Numbered from the stretch's first letter, positions 48,375-57,337 are shown. The stretch is 60,530 bases of DNA from an uncultured Lachnospiraceae bacterium (GCA_910578335.1 CAJTPU010000021.1:1-60530); one strand, 5' to 3'. Notes: generated by a model not told the origin, from the sequence alone. Numbers and translations are program-made.

Positions 48375-49221
48375 TATAAAAAGACTGAAGAATGAAATTG
48401 AAACGGCAGACGCCATTGTGATAGGGGCGGGAGCAGGTCTGTCCGCCTCAGCAGGCTTTGATTACGCCGGCAAACGATTCGAGAGGTATTTTTCGGACTT
48501 TCATAATAAATACGGTATCACCGATATGTATTCGGGCGGTTTTTATCCTTACGAGACACTCGAGGAATATTGGGCGTGGTGGTCAAGGCACATTCTTGTG
48601 AACCGATATGATTGCCCTGTCGGCAAACCGTACAGAGATTTACTTGAGCTTGTAAAAGATAAGGATTATTTTGTCCTGACAACGAATGTTGACCATCAGT
48701 TTCAGCGAGCGGGCTTTGATAAGAACCGTTTGTTCTATACGCAAGGCGATTACGGCTTATGGCAATGCTCCAAGCCTTGCCACGATAAAACTTATGATAA
48801 TGAAGAAGCTGTCAGAGCAATGGCAGAACAGCAAAAAGATATGAAAATACCTACGGCACTGATACCGAAATGTCCTGTTTGCGGCGCACCTATAACAATG
48901 AATCTGCGATGTGATAATTCTTTTGTGCAAGATGAAGGCTGGTATGCGGCGGCAAGCCGTTATAAGGATTTTATTCGTCGCCACAGTAATTCCCATATCC
49001 TGTTTTTAGAACTCGGCGTCGGAATGAATACACCTGTCATTATAAAGTATCCGTTTTGGCAAATGACGGCTCAAAATCCAAACGCCGTATATGCTTGCAT
49101 AAATCTTAGAGAAAGCTATTGTCCAAATGAAATAGCAAGGCAATCCATTCGCCTTCAAGGTGACATAGGAAATATTCTTAATACGATAACAGAAATGGAA
49201 AGACCGTCAAGTCTCGAATGA
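48325..49221 (+). CDS. Class M sirtuin (SirTM), protein ADP-ribosyltransferase type
   Basis: A 298-residue Sir2-family protein. NAD-binding is shown by VIGAGAGLSASAGFDY, and the core by LTTNVDHQFQRAGF. The catalytic His position reads Gln in LFYTQGDYG, typical of SirTM, which attaches ADP-ribose to lipoylated carrier proteins rather than deacetylating. Cys pairs (CSKPC and CPVC) are present. AAGGTGA lies before the ATG, inside the macrodomain gene. Published SirTM operons usually include a GcvH-like carrier and a lipoate ligase; neither is here, so the target is unknown. The last seven codons lie in a terminator stem-loop. Confidence 0.92.
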   Translation: MFSKIWTTKSTENFSDSIKRLKNEIETADAIVIGAGAGLSASAGFDYAGKRFERYFSDFHNKYGITDMYSGGFYPYETLEEYWAWWSRHILVNRYDCPVGKPYRDLLELVKDKDYFVLTTNVDHQFQRAGFDKNRLFYTQGDYGLWQCSKPCHDKTYDNEEAVRAMAEQQKDMKIPTALIPKCPVCGAPITMNLRCDNSFVQDEGWYAAASRYKDFIRRHSNSHILFLELGVGMNTPVIIKYPFWQMTAQNPNAVYACINLRESYCPNEIARQSIRLQGDIGNILNTITEMERPSSLE

Positions 49222-49235
49222 GATCTGACGGTCTT
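49200..49235. terminator. Bidirectional terminator, copy 2 of a flanking pair
   Basis: AAGACCGTCA (49200-49209) pairs with TGACGGTCTT (49226-49235). It ends the sirtuin cassette and the convergent defence operon. It matches copy 1 at 45396 across stem and most of the loop. Confidence 0.88.
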
Positions 49236-49237
49236 TA

Positions 49238-50110
49238 CTATTTCTCTATTATTAAAGTGTTTCTATTTCTGTTGCGAAGTATATGACGCAAACAGCATAT
49301 TTCCACTTGACGGATTCTATTATATGTGACTCCCATATTCTCAGCGACTTCTTTTTTGCTCATTGGTTTTCCGGTATATATTCCCCAAAGCTGAGCGACG
49401 ATTTCCTTTTGATGGTCGTTCATATCCGTATCCTCGAATGCAAATAGAAAACTGTCGCTGTCAAAATCAGGGTTCAATTCATAATCAATAGTATTCGTTG
49501 TATCACAATACCAAGCAATTCTCTCTTTAACCTTATCTAAATAAAGAGTTTGAGAGACAACTTTATCAGATTGATATAGACGGTTTCTGCGTCTCACATC
49601 ATACCAACCTTCTCGAACAAATTCTTCCCCAACCATTCCCGAACTCATTCCACCGGCAGCAAATCGTTCAATATAGACAAGGTGGTTGCTATAAATCCTC
49701 ATACCAAACTCTTGGACAATACTCTTATATTTTTCATAGAATAACTGTTCGTCCATAGGTAGTTTGTCATAGGTGAATTTGCGTGCTGCATATGCCCACC
49801 ATAATGGCGCACCTCGGCTACCCCAATGCTTTGGAGGAGAAAGGAATAACTCATAGCCGTAATGCTGCCCTTCTTCTCGAAACCGGAGAAAAGGCATAGT
49901 TTTATCTAAATCACCAAAAAGATGAGGAACTTTTTTAATCTGTTCAGCCATAAACAAATAATGATTATCCCCACAACCAAGCGCCGCTTTTTCAAAGCCA
50001 ATAATATCCCAATCAGAAAACAACTCTTTTCCTGCTTTGTCGAAGCACTCATACGCTGCCTGATGATGTAGAATGTCGTTATAGGTCAATTTATCATATG
50101 GTATAGGCAT
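49238..50110 (-). CDS. Unknown protein with C-terminal helix-turn-helix
   Basis: A 290-residue protein. The last 55 residues look like a sigma region 4 or LuxR-type helix-turn-helix (KEIVAQLWGIYTGKPMSKKE, then VAENMGVTYNRIRQVEICCL). The first 230 residues are aromatic-rich (GAPLWWAYAARKFTYDKLPM) and not recognised. It is the last gene of the HsdR-McrBC operon, 31 bases after the HIRAN gene. It could be a DNA-binding regulator or sensor for the defence genes; no evidence beyond context. Confidence 0.65.
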   Translation of the reverse strand: MPIPYDKLTYNDILHHQAAYECFDKAGKELFSDWDIIGFEKAALGCGDNHYLFMAEQIKKVPHLFGDLDKTMPFLRFREEGQHYGYELFLSPPKHWGSRGAPLWWAYAARKFTYDKLPMDEQLFYEKYKSIVQEFGMRIYSNHLVYIERFAAGGMSSGMVGEEFVREGWYDVRRRNRLYQSDKVVSQTLYLDKVKERIAWYCDTTNTIDYELNPDFDSDSFLFAFEDTDMNDHQKEIVAQLWGIYTGKPMSKKEVAENMGVTYNRIRQVEICCLRHILRNRNRNTLIIEK

Positions 50111-50141
50111 AATAAATTCTCTCGATTCATCTCGTTTTTCA

Positions 50142-50540
50142 TTACTCGTGCAGGAATACCTTAATATAAATCTTAACCCACGAGCCTTTCTTTTCCTTTG
50201 AGGTAATCTTACCGAAAAGGAGCTTTCCGGCGTCCATCAGGCGAGCAAATATAACATTATCCTGCTTTGGTACATAACCGATTTTCACGCCGTCAACAGT
50301 CTTAATGACAATCGCTTGCTTATCATACCTGTTATCAGGTTCTCTGAAAAATTCAAGCCTGTCATCAGTATTCAAGTGCGGCTCTAATTCTTCCATACCC
50401 TCAATATGCGTAGTTCCTGCAACATAGGTGTCAAAAAGAAAAATATCTTTTTCAAACGGCTTTGGTATGGTAAGTTCTCCATTATTGCCGTGAAGCAATC
50501 CCATAAGTCCACCGGCACCGGATTTTACCAAATCTCCCAT
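50142..50540 (-). CDS. HIRAN-domain protein
   Basis: A 132-residue protein. Residues about 33-130 form a HIRAN domain: FDTYVAGTTHIEG, then LEFFREPDNRYDKQAIVIKT and VKIGYVPKQDNVIFARLMDAG. HIRAN domains bind DNA 3' ends or damaged DNA, in helicases such as HLTF and alone in bacteria. The N-terminal 30 residues are Gly-rich. It lies 4 bases after the J-domain gene, so co-translation is likely. In this operon it may recognise DNA ends made by HsdR or McrBC. Confidence 0.85.
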   Translation of the reverse strand: MGDLVKSGAGGLMGLLHGNNGELTIPKPFEKDIFLFDTYVAGTTHIEGMEELEPHLNTDDRLEFFREPDNRYDKQAIVIKTVDGVKIGYVPKQDNVIFARLMDAGKLLFGKITSKEKKGSWVKIYIKVFLHE

Positions 50541-50544
50541 AATC

Positions 50545-51447
50545 TCACCTCAACATTTCTTCGATTTTCGCCTTATAAATCGAGATAAGCTCATTATACT
50601 GTTCAAGAATATTTTCAAGTTCTTGCTTTTTCTGCTCGGTTTTCTCTGTATCCTCAAGAATATCCTTCATCGTGTACGGATACTCTGATTTGATATTATC
50701 AATGCTCTCTCTTATAGATTTCAGTAATCCCTGTAAACGCTCTCGTTCTTCTACAAGCTGTGTCATAGCGTCCTTATGCTGTTCAGGCAACGGATTGTTT
50801 CCGACCATTTCGCCGATAATCCTCAATGTTCCCAAATCGCCGCTTTTATAGGCTGATACCGCATTGTCAAATAATTGAACCTGTGCTTGGGAAACATCAG
50901 GGTTAATATCAGGGTGTAATGCCTTTACTATTTTACGATAGAGCTTTTTAAGTTCCTTGTTATCTTCGTCAGACAGGACTTCCGCCTTACTTCGTTTAAG
51001 AGCGTCATTCATCTTATCAATCTGCTCATTGAGTTGTTTTTGATACTCTGCAAATTCGCTATCGAGGGTTTCCTCAATAGCAGAAATAATGACCTTTTCC
51101 TGTCTGTTTTTCTTTGCCTGAATCAATTCAATTTTGCGTTTCAGTCTCAGAGCGGCACATTGAGCTTCATAAGCCTTATACTCGATACTGCCGAGTTTTA
51201 GCATATATTCTGTCTCAATATTCTTACAGATAACGAATTGAAGCTCGTCACGCTCCAGCAAAAGCATTGACAGTTCTGTACGCATTTTCTCGACTTCGTT
51301 TTTCAGTTTTTCAAAATCAGGGAATACAATAACATTACCGGCAGAGGAAGTATCCGCCGGAGCTTCGGTATCTTCTTCATCATCCTTGAACATCATATAT
51401 TCAGCAGCACGACCGGCAAGCCGCTTTTTGATTTCGTTATCGTCCAT
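50545..51447 (-). CDS. Coiled-coil protein with an embedded J-domain-like HPD motif
   Basis: A 300-residue protein. Residues 45-150 and 215-300 are charged coiled coils. Between them lies LKKLYRKIVKALHPDINPD (residues 166-184) with the His-Pro-Asp tripeptide of J-domains. No Gly/Phe region or zinc domain follows, so it is not a general DnaJ. The HPD suggests it recruits an Hsp70 to a specific complex. The ribosome-binding site is GAGGTG. It starts 91 bases after the membrane-protein gene and is followed 4 bases later by the HIRAN gene. Confidence 0.75.
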   Translation of the reverse strand: MDDNEIKKRLAGRAAEYMMFKDDEEDTEAPADTSSAGNVIVFPDFEKLKNEVEKMRTELSMLLLERDELQFVICKNIETEYMLKLGSIEYKAYEAQCAALRLKRKIELIQAKKNRQEKVIISAIEETLDSEFAEYQKQLNEQIDKMNDALKRSKAEVLSDEDNKELKKLYRKIVKALHPDINPDVSQAQVQLFDNAVSAYKSGDLGTLRIIGEMVGNNPLPEQHKDAMTQLVEERERLQGLLKSIRESIDNIKSEYPYTMKDILEDTEKTEQKKQELENILEQYNELISIYKAKIEEMLR

Positions 51448-51538
51448 TCAATCGCACCTCGCTTTACAGAATATATCGGACACTCGAATTTCAATTACTA
51501 CACCGTATAATAATCAAACTATCATTAACACCTGCAAA

Positions 51539-52654
51539 TTACGCTTCTTTTAGCTGGTAGCAATAAGAGAGAGCTTCTTCAACAGCGTCTATCATTTCTA
51601 TTGAAAAATCTTTCTTTCTAACATCCAAAGCCTTGAGCATCTTTTTGTTTTTTTTGAAGGTCTTATACAAAAGTTTCTTGTCTTTATCATCCAAATCAAT
51701 TTTGTAAAGCAAATTCGCAAAAGAGATAATAAGCGGCTTATAATCGTTACACATTCCGGTGTCTGCTTTTCTATTTTTCCAAGAAATATACATATCAAAT
51801 TCATTATCAGCAAACTTCGGCAATAATCCCATTATAGGATTAACAAGTAACTGCGTTGATGACAGCATAAGGTTAAGATAAGCTCCAAGTTCGTATTGTT
51901 GTGCTTCTGTCATAGCATCGTAGTCTGTTCCAAAGCTTTCTATCTTGGAAATAGCTTCTCTAAGCATTTTGCATTCATTGTTAATTCTTGAAGTACGTTC
52001 ACTCAGTTCAACTATGGCAAGTTTATATGATTTAACATCACGTTTGCTAATAAGCGTAAAGATGTCCTCTATTTTTTTCTTGTCGCTTGCGGATTTCCAA
52101 AACATCAATCCGCTCGCTATAAGAGCAACACCGGCAATTGCCCATCCAACAGGACCGGCAAGGGCAAGAAACGCATTGCCAGCAGCCATACCGCCACCGC
52201 CTGCTGCAAGTGCTCCTCCGCCAAGCCACGCCAAGGCAGCATTTGTAGCAGCAGCTCCACTCAATGTAGAAATAGCCGTACCGGTAGAAGCAACTCCAAA
52301 GGTTGTTGCAATTCCCATAGCTGCCGTAGGGCCGAGTGCAACCACTGCTACTCCTGCTCCTACACCAGCCGCACCTGCTCCCGCATTTTTTACTGCTGCC
52401 GTTCTATAATCGCTTTCAATTTTTTCAGCCTGTTGTTTCCAATTCAAGCGAATTTTCTTTAACTTTTCACATTCCAACTTTTTATCGGTAGGGATATTGC
52501 GAATTTCGTCAAATAGTTCTTGAATATTATTTAATTCAACGCATAAGCTGTTTGAGTGTTCGCCAAGTTCTTCTATTTTTTTGTTGGTTTCATTTATAGC
52601 TGCTTGAGCTTCATCTTGTGCCAATTTTAATTTTGATTTTTTCTTATTGCACAT
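51539..52654 (-). CDS. Coiled-coil protein with Gly/Ala-rich membrane segment
   Basis: A 371-residue protein in three parts: an N-terminal coiled coil (residues 5-85), a very Gly/Ala-rich hydrophobic stretch (86-187; for example GVGAGVAVVALGPTAAMGIA and GGGALAAGGGGMAAGNAFLA) ending LMFWKS, then a helical C-terminus. Similar Gly-zipper segments occur in bacterial membrane-inserting or pore-forming proteins. I cannot name a family. Its start overlaps the upstream 497-residue gene by 28 bases and has GAGGAGG. The position after McrC suggests a membrane-acting part of a defence system, by inference. Confidence 0.7.
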   Translation of the reverse strand: MCNKKKSKLKLAQDEAQAAINETNKKIEELGEHSNSLCVELNNIQELFDEIRNIPTDKKLECEKLKKIRLNWKQQAEKIESDYRTAAVKNAGAGAAGVGAGVAVVALGPTAAMGIATTFGVASTGTAISTLSGAAATNAALAWLGGGALAAGGGGMAAGNAFLALAGPVGWAIAGVALIASGLMFWKSASDKKKIEDIFTLISKRDVKSYKLAIVELSERTSRINNECKMLREAISKIESFGTDYDAMTEAQQYELGAYLNLMLSSTQLLVNPIMGLLPKFADNEFDMYISWKNRKADTGMCNDYKPLIISFANLLYKIDLDDKDKKLLYKTFKKNKKMLKALDVRKKDFSIEMIDAVEEALSYCYQLKEA

Positions 52655-54120
52655 AAAGAACCTCCTCGGAAGTATTGGTCTATTTCTGCCTTCGACTTTA
52701 CCGATTTTTCGTTTGGTACATTACGCAATTCAGCAAGGCGTACTGACTTAATGAAAGCATCTTCATACAGTTCACTTGTTTGAAAGTCATTTACAAAGGT
52801 CAGCAATTCATTATCGTTATACGCTTCGGAAAGGGCTTTCAATCCTTCTATATAGTCATCGACAATGATGGTCTCTCGTTTTATGAATATGACATCAGCA
52901 TTAGATTTTTTCGATTGTATTCCACGCTTTATTTCTCCATAAAGCGAAATCGTAAAGCGACCCACACCTATAATGTTGAATCGCAAGAAGAACTCTGCAA
53001 TGTTAAAAGTGCCTCCACCAGCGGTTATTGCTCTAATCGAGGCATCTCCTATGTCTATTAAAAAGAATGTTCCGTGAGCCACTGTAAGCATTCGTTTTAC
53101 AGTGGCATTAGAAAACGGTTCACAAGTTTTCCAAAGTAGAGACAAACTTTTATCTTCTTTGGGAATAGTAATGAAATATTTGATGAGACGTCTTATTGAA
53201 TAAAGAAGTCTAACAACCATTTCATTAATAAACACAGGGATTGCTTGCGTGGTTTGGAATCGTACATCATATCCCTTTTCAAACATTTTCAAAGCAAGCT
53301 CATTAACCGATTTATCAAACTCGGATGCGGGAATTTTCAGTTTTCTCTTAATTGCAATTACGTCATTACTCCAAGCCCATATTGGAGAAGGTATACCCAT
53401 TCCTCTGCCTTTACTACTTGAAGAACCTGACACATCAGAAATCAAATGACCAATCCAATTTGCTATCCCGCAAAATATCTTGCTTGGAATATTATCTCCG
53501 TGCAACTCAAATTTGCCATCTGAATTATTGAGAGAGATAAGTTCTCCATTTGATACAAAATCCGATGTATTGGTAAACTGATTGAGAATTGAAAAGAACA
53601 ATCCTAACAAGGTCGGATTATGTCCCAATGATTTGAAATGATGATTGCTTGGTGTCAAATTTATCAAATCACGAAATATTCCGCCGCCAACACTTTGGTC
53701 ATAAGGAATCTTAAATTGCTTCTCAAGGTATCCAATCGCAGACGATAGAGAGGTATTATCGCCTGAATAGCCACAGAATTTAGCAAAACTAATCGTTCTA
53801 TCGGCAAACCATTTATCCGTAATTTCTCCTAAAGGGGATTCTCCCGGTTTGCCCACAAGGAATACATCAATCAAACCGCACAAAGCTCCTGAGCTGGCAG
53901 CTAAAATATAATCATATTTATCACATTCCGGAGTAAGAGCTTTTATCGTATCAAGCGTTTCATTGAGTTGTTCTTCCAGATTGAGCCGTTCATCATTTGC
54001 ATCAATAAGTGCATCAGATATTGTATTAGGAAATATATATTTTCCTTCATCAACATCTAATTCAAGCAAGATAGCTTTATTGTTTTCCAAATTTATTTCA
54101 ACTCCTTCCCAAAAGAACAA
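52627..54120 (-). CDS. Unknown 497-residue protein with hydrophobic segments
   Basis: I do not recognise this family. A short coiled coil (residues 45-62) precedes a hydrophobic segment (YILAASSGALCGLIDVFLVG, 71-90). Later parts include SDVSGSSSSKGRGMGIPSPI near residue 235 and a second hydrophobic stretch around residues 305-330. A soluble alternating alpha/beta C-terminus follows. The open frame begins with TTG at 54120; a TTG at 54090 behind AAGGAG is an alternative start. It is translationally linked to the Gly/Ala-rich gene, so the two probably work together, likely at the membrane. Confidence 0.65.
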   Translation of the reverse strand: MFFWEGVEINLENNKAILLELDVDEGKYIFPNTISDALIDANDERLNLEEQLNETLDTIKALTPECDKYDYILAASSGALCGLIDVFLVGKPGESPLGEITDKWFADRTISFAKFCGYSGDNTSLSSAIGYLEKQFKIPYDQSVGGGIFRDLINLTPSNHHFKSLGHNPTLLGLFFSILNQFTNTSDFVSNGELISLNNSDGKFELHGDNIPSKIFCGIANWIGHLISDVSGSSSSKGRGMGIPSPIWAWSNDVIAIKRKLKIPASEFDKSVNELALKMFEKGYDVRFQTTQAIPVFINEMVVRLLYSIRRLIKYFITIPKEDKSLSLLWKTCEPFSNATVKRMLTVAHGTFFLIDIGDASIRAITAGGGTFNIAEFFLRFNIIGVGRFTISLYGEIKRGIQSKKSNADVIFIKRETIIVDDYIEGLKALSEAYNDNELLTFVNDFQTSELYEDAFIKSVRLAELRNVPNEKSVKSKAEIDQYFRGGSLCAIRKNQN

Positions 54121-54165
54121 TCCTGCCTTTTATAAAATGGAACTCTTTGCTTCATCAATTTTTCA

Positions 54166-55194
54166 TTATTCCAATTCAAAACAAGACTGTACAATGCCAT
54201 CTAACTGCTCTCTAATCATTGAAAAGTCGCAGTCCAAATCAAGCGTTTTTACAGAAATAGCATTGCCGCCCATTTTGTATTCGTTGTTTGGTAACACTAC
54301 TTCGTCTGTCTTTGCATAGAGCAGCATTCCGGACACATTTCCGGTTCTCTCTGTATCAAGGTTTTTTACATAAGTAAATATCTGATACAGATTCCCCGAA
54401 TGTAAGGTGTTTACATCATATTGCTTCTGCGTTGTATGAGAGTAATATTTTGCGTCGATTACCAATGTCTTATCGCCTTGTTTCAGCATTATGTCGCTCT
54501 GCATAACAGGCAGCATTTCTCTGTATCCGTCATCAGTATCCCACGGAATTTGAGAAGCCGATGCTTTTATTTCAGGATGTTCCTTCCTGTAATACTCAAG
54601 AATAAACTTTTCATATAGCCTGCACATACGCTGTTCATCAAGGAAATCCATCAACTTTGTGCTTCCGTCAGATGTTGTCTGCAACAACCCCTTAAGTATC
54701 AGGTAACAAATCGAAATCAGCATTTGGTATGTCTGATTGTTCTTGTTAAATTGCAGCTTCCAGTTTATACTTTCTCGGCTCAATGGCTCAACCTCTGAGA
54801 AATAGATGAGAAGTTTACGAAGCTGCTTTTTTCTGTCCTTGCTGATACTGCTTCTTACAAGAGTATCCATAGTCGTGCGGATAATTCGATTCATATAAGA
54901 GTTTATGGAAAACTCGTCATAATTACACACCAACTGCTTTTTCAGCATTGATTGCTCTTTTACCGAAGCGGAAATATCTATTTTACCACGTAGAGCTGAC
55001 AAGGACTCTGTTTGAAGCACATATTCTTTACCTAATCCTCTTTTGATTTGCAACGAGACTCCCTTAATGAGAATGGCTGCACATAGTTCAGCGACATTAT
55101 CAAATTCTTCCGTCGCCACCTGTTTATATCCCTGCTCATTCAAGACTTGAAACGCATATGAAAGCATATAGTATATGTTTTGTATGCGTATCAT
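54166..55194 (-). CDS. mcrC: McrC-type nuclease subunit
   Basis: A 342-residue McrC. The N-terminal part (IQNIYYMLSYAFQVLNEQGY) is typical of the YhaP/McrC family and joins McrB. The C-terminal PD-(D/E)xK nuclease has SDIMLKQGDKTLVIDAKYYS, with Asp and the DAK pair. It is the DNA-cutting subunit of a methylation-dependent or modified-DNA restriction system. The start at 55194 follows AAGGAGTG and overlaps the mcrB stop as ATGA. Confidence 0.92.
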   Translation of the reverse strand: MIRIQNIYYMLSYAFQVLNEQGYKQVATEEFDNVAELCAAILIKGVSLQIKRGLGKEYVLQTESLSALRGKIDISASVKEQSMLKKQLVCNYDEFSINSYMNRIIRTTMDTLVRSSISKDRKKQLRKLLIYFSEVEPLSRESINWKLQFNKNNQTYQMLISICYLILKGLLQTTSDGSTKLMDFLDEQRMCRLYEKFILEYYRKEHPEIKASASQIPWDTDDGYREMLPVMQSDIMLKQGDKTLVIDAKYYSHTTQKQYDVNTLHSGNLYQIFTYVKNLDTERTGNVSGMLLYAKTDEVVLPNNEYKMGGNAISVKTLDLDCDFSMIREQLDGIVQSCFELE

Positions 55195-57320
55195 TTTATT
55201 GCACTCCTTAAGGTTGCAGACCAATCTCTTACCTTTGTAGGTTCATCAAACCAATATTCCTTGATTAACGGTATCACTTCATACTCCACAACAGATTTTA
55301 GCCATTCATCGGTAATTTCATCGTCGGTACAGAAGTAACTATGTCCAATTCTGAAGCCGTCTCCTAACGATTCATCTGATGAAATTGTATTGTTAAGGGA
55401 CTCGACTACGGTTATCAGGCTTTCCAGTTTTGGATAGTTCTTTTCCGCCAAGTAATTCTTGAAACCTTCCGAAGAAAAAGCCGGTGCAAAATCAAAGAAT
55501 GCGAACCTTCTTCTTAACGCATAATCCATAAGTGCAAGGCTTCTGTCCGCTGTGTTCATCATTCCGATAATTCTCACATTCTGAGGAACTGTGAACCATT
55601 CGTTTGAATAGAGCAGTTTTATCTTTTCGCCACGCTTGTCTTTCTCAATCAACATCATCAACTCGCCGAGAATTTTACTCAAATTACCACGGTTGATTTC
55701 ATCAATGATGAAGAAATACGGTCTTTCATTATCTTCTTCCGCTTCCTTGCAGAATTTGTAAAATGCACCGTTTTCAAGCTCAAATCCTTCTTTTGAAGGT
55801 CTGTATCCCTGAATAAAATCTTCATAAGAGTAACTTTGGTGGAACTGCACCATCGCTACACGACTGGTGTCTTTCTGTCCCATTATGGAATAGGCAAGTC
55901 TCTTTGCGGCGAAAGTCTTGCCCACACCCGGAGCACCCTGCAAAATAACATTGTATTTTGCTTCAAGCAATTCTGTCAGGGTGTTATATGTATCTTCGTC
56001 CATATATACTTCATTCAGAAAATCGTCCTTTGAATATGGCGGATACTTGATTTCTTTCTGTTCCGACACTTCTTCCGGCGTATCTTCAGCGAACAAATCA
56101 AGAAGCTTCTGAACATAATCGGGATAAGCCGATATGTTGGTAAGTGTTTTCATAACAGCCTGTCCGGGATGTTCCCATTCGCCGTTATTTTGCCAGTCAA
56201 CTTTTCTTATATGTTTATATGTATCTCTTGATGAATCGTAAATATAATCGGAAGTCACAACACCTCTGCCGATTATTTTGTGCATTCCTTTTTTAACGAA
56301 AACCACATCGCCGACTTTAATTTCGTTTGCAAACTGCCATAGGCAATGAGCATTATTCTTGTAGGAATAGCTTGCGTCATAGACTTTCTTCATAAAATCT
56401 TTGATTTCTTCCTTAGAAGCAAAGTCTTTCAGGTTGGTTACTTCGTCCCAGCCTATCCCCATAATGCCATTCTTGAAAAACTCGTCCCACATACAAGCAT
56501 TATCGCCGGGAGAATAAATCCAGTAATCTGTTTCTTTCACATTTGAGTCAACGGTTTTTGTCGGAGGTTCTTCCGGTTTTCCCGCTTGGCTGCTTTTCCA
56601 CGCACAATAAGAAAGCTCAGGGAAGCTGTGGTATTCGTATTCTTTCTGATTGAGAGCATTTTTTGCCTGCTCACACATAAACAGATAACTCGTTCCGTCA
56701 GGCAAGCCTTTATTTATATCAGAAAAGATTGTCGTAAAATAGTGCGGCATATTATCGACATCAGTAATAAAGGCTCTGTTGGTTGAGTCTAAATTGATGA
56801 ATGTATAAGGTCTTACCCAATAAAGCCCCATTGTAATATTCCACTTAATCATCTTCTGCTTTGTAACTGTGTCATAAGCAGCAATGAAAGCGTTTTTATT
56901 TTCTGCGGAAGCTTCATCAGAGTAGGCAATGGCTTTTTCAAGCAAATTCCACAGATTATCTATATCGTGTTCTCCACGGTTTCCCTTATATGCGAAGAAC
57001 CACGCACTTAAATTCATTACGACAGGAATACCATCAAACTCTGCCGGGACAGCAGATTTTATTGAAAACTGTTTTGCAAATTGCTCCAACAAAGCAATTC
57101 GATTGGTATTGGTAATTCCTTTATTAAATGAACCGAAGATAGTAAAAGGGCAAATATCCTCGTATGTCTCTTTGCCTTTTTCCTTAAATGGAAAGTTCAT
57201 TCCTGCGTCTGAGAAAATTGTTTTCAGTTTTTCAATTAACTCGCTGCGGTTATTTTTATATTCTAATAGAGCGGTAGCCAGCTCCATATAGAAGTTTGTC
57301 CATTGAAATTTAGTATCCAT
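55191..57320 (-). CDS. mcrB: McrB-type AAA+ GTPase with EVE-like reader
   Basis: A 709-residue protein. Residues 1-210 are a domain common in McrB homologues (WFFAYKGNRGEHDIDNLWNL). Residues about 265-410 form an EVE/YTH-like modified-base reader (YWIYSPGDNACMWDEFFKNG, VGDVVFVKKGMHKIIGRGVV). Residues 440-709 are the McrB AAA+ motor with Walker A GAPGVGKT (462-469), Walker B FFIIDEINRG (537-546), and the McrB signature MNTADRSLALMDYALRRRF. It selects modified DNA and drives the McrC nuclease. The reader domain implies a cytosine or adenine modification, but which one is not readable. Confidence 0.92.
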   Translation of the reverse strand: MDTKFQWTNFYMELATALLEYKNNRSELIEKLKTIFSDAGMNFPFKEKGKETYEDICPFTIFGSFNKGITNTNRIALLEQFAKQFSIKSAVPAEFDGIPVVMNLSAWFFAYKGNRGEHDIDNLWNLLEKAIAYSDEASAENKNAFIAAYDTVTKQKMIKWNITMGLYWVRPYTFINLDSTNRAFITDVDNMPHYFTTIFSDINKGLPDGTSYLFMCEQAKNALNQKEYEYHSFPELSYCAWKSSQAGKPEEPPTKTVDSNVKETDYWIYSPGDNACMWDEFFKNGIMGIGWDEVTNLKDFASKEEIKDFMKKVYDASYSYKNNAHCLWQFANEIKVGDVVFVKKGMHKIIGRGVVTSDYIYDSSRDTYKHIRKVDWQNNGEWEHPGQAVMKTLTNISAYPDYVQKLLDLFAEDTPEEVSEQKEIKYPPYSKDDFLNEVYMDEDTYNTLTELLEAKYNVILQGAPGVGKTFAAKRLAYSIMGQKDTSRVAMVQFHQSYSYEDFIQGYRPSKEGFELENGAFYKFCKEAEEDNERPYFFIIDEINRGNLSKILGELMMLIEKDKRGEKIKLLYSNEWFTVPQNVRIIGMMNTADRSLALMDYALRRRFAFFDFAPAFSSEGFKNYLAEKNYPKLESLITVVESLNNTISSDESLGDGFRIGHSYFCTDDEITDEWLKSVVEYEVIPLIKEYWFDEPTKVRDWSATLRSAIK

Positions 57321-57337
57321 AATCGTCCTCCGTTACC

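Noticed and set aside
37658..49235. A prophage
   Set aside because: No capsid, portal, terminase, tail or lysis genes are seen; Xis/Int, ImmR/ImmA and cargo fit an integrative element better.
51448..51538. CCGATAT on the minus strand resembling a sigma-28 -10 element before the J-domain gene
   Set aside because: No TAAA occurs at 15-17 bases upstream, and a flagellar promoter would make no sense in a defence operon.
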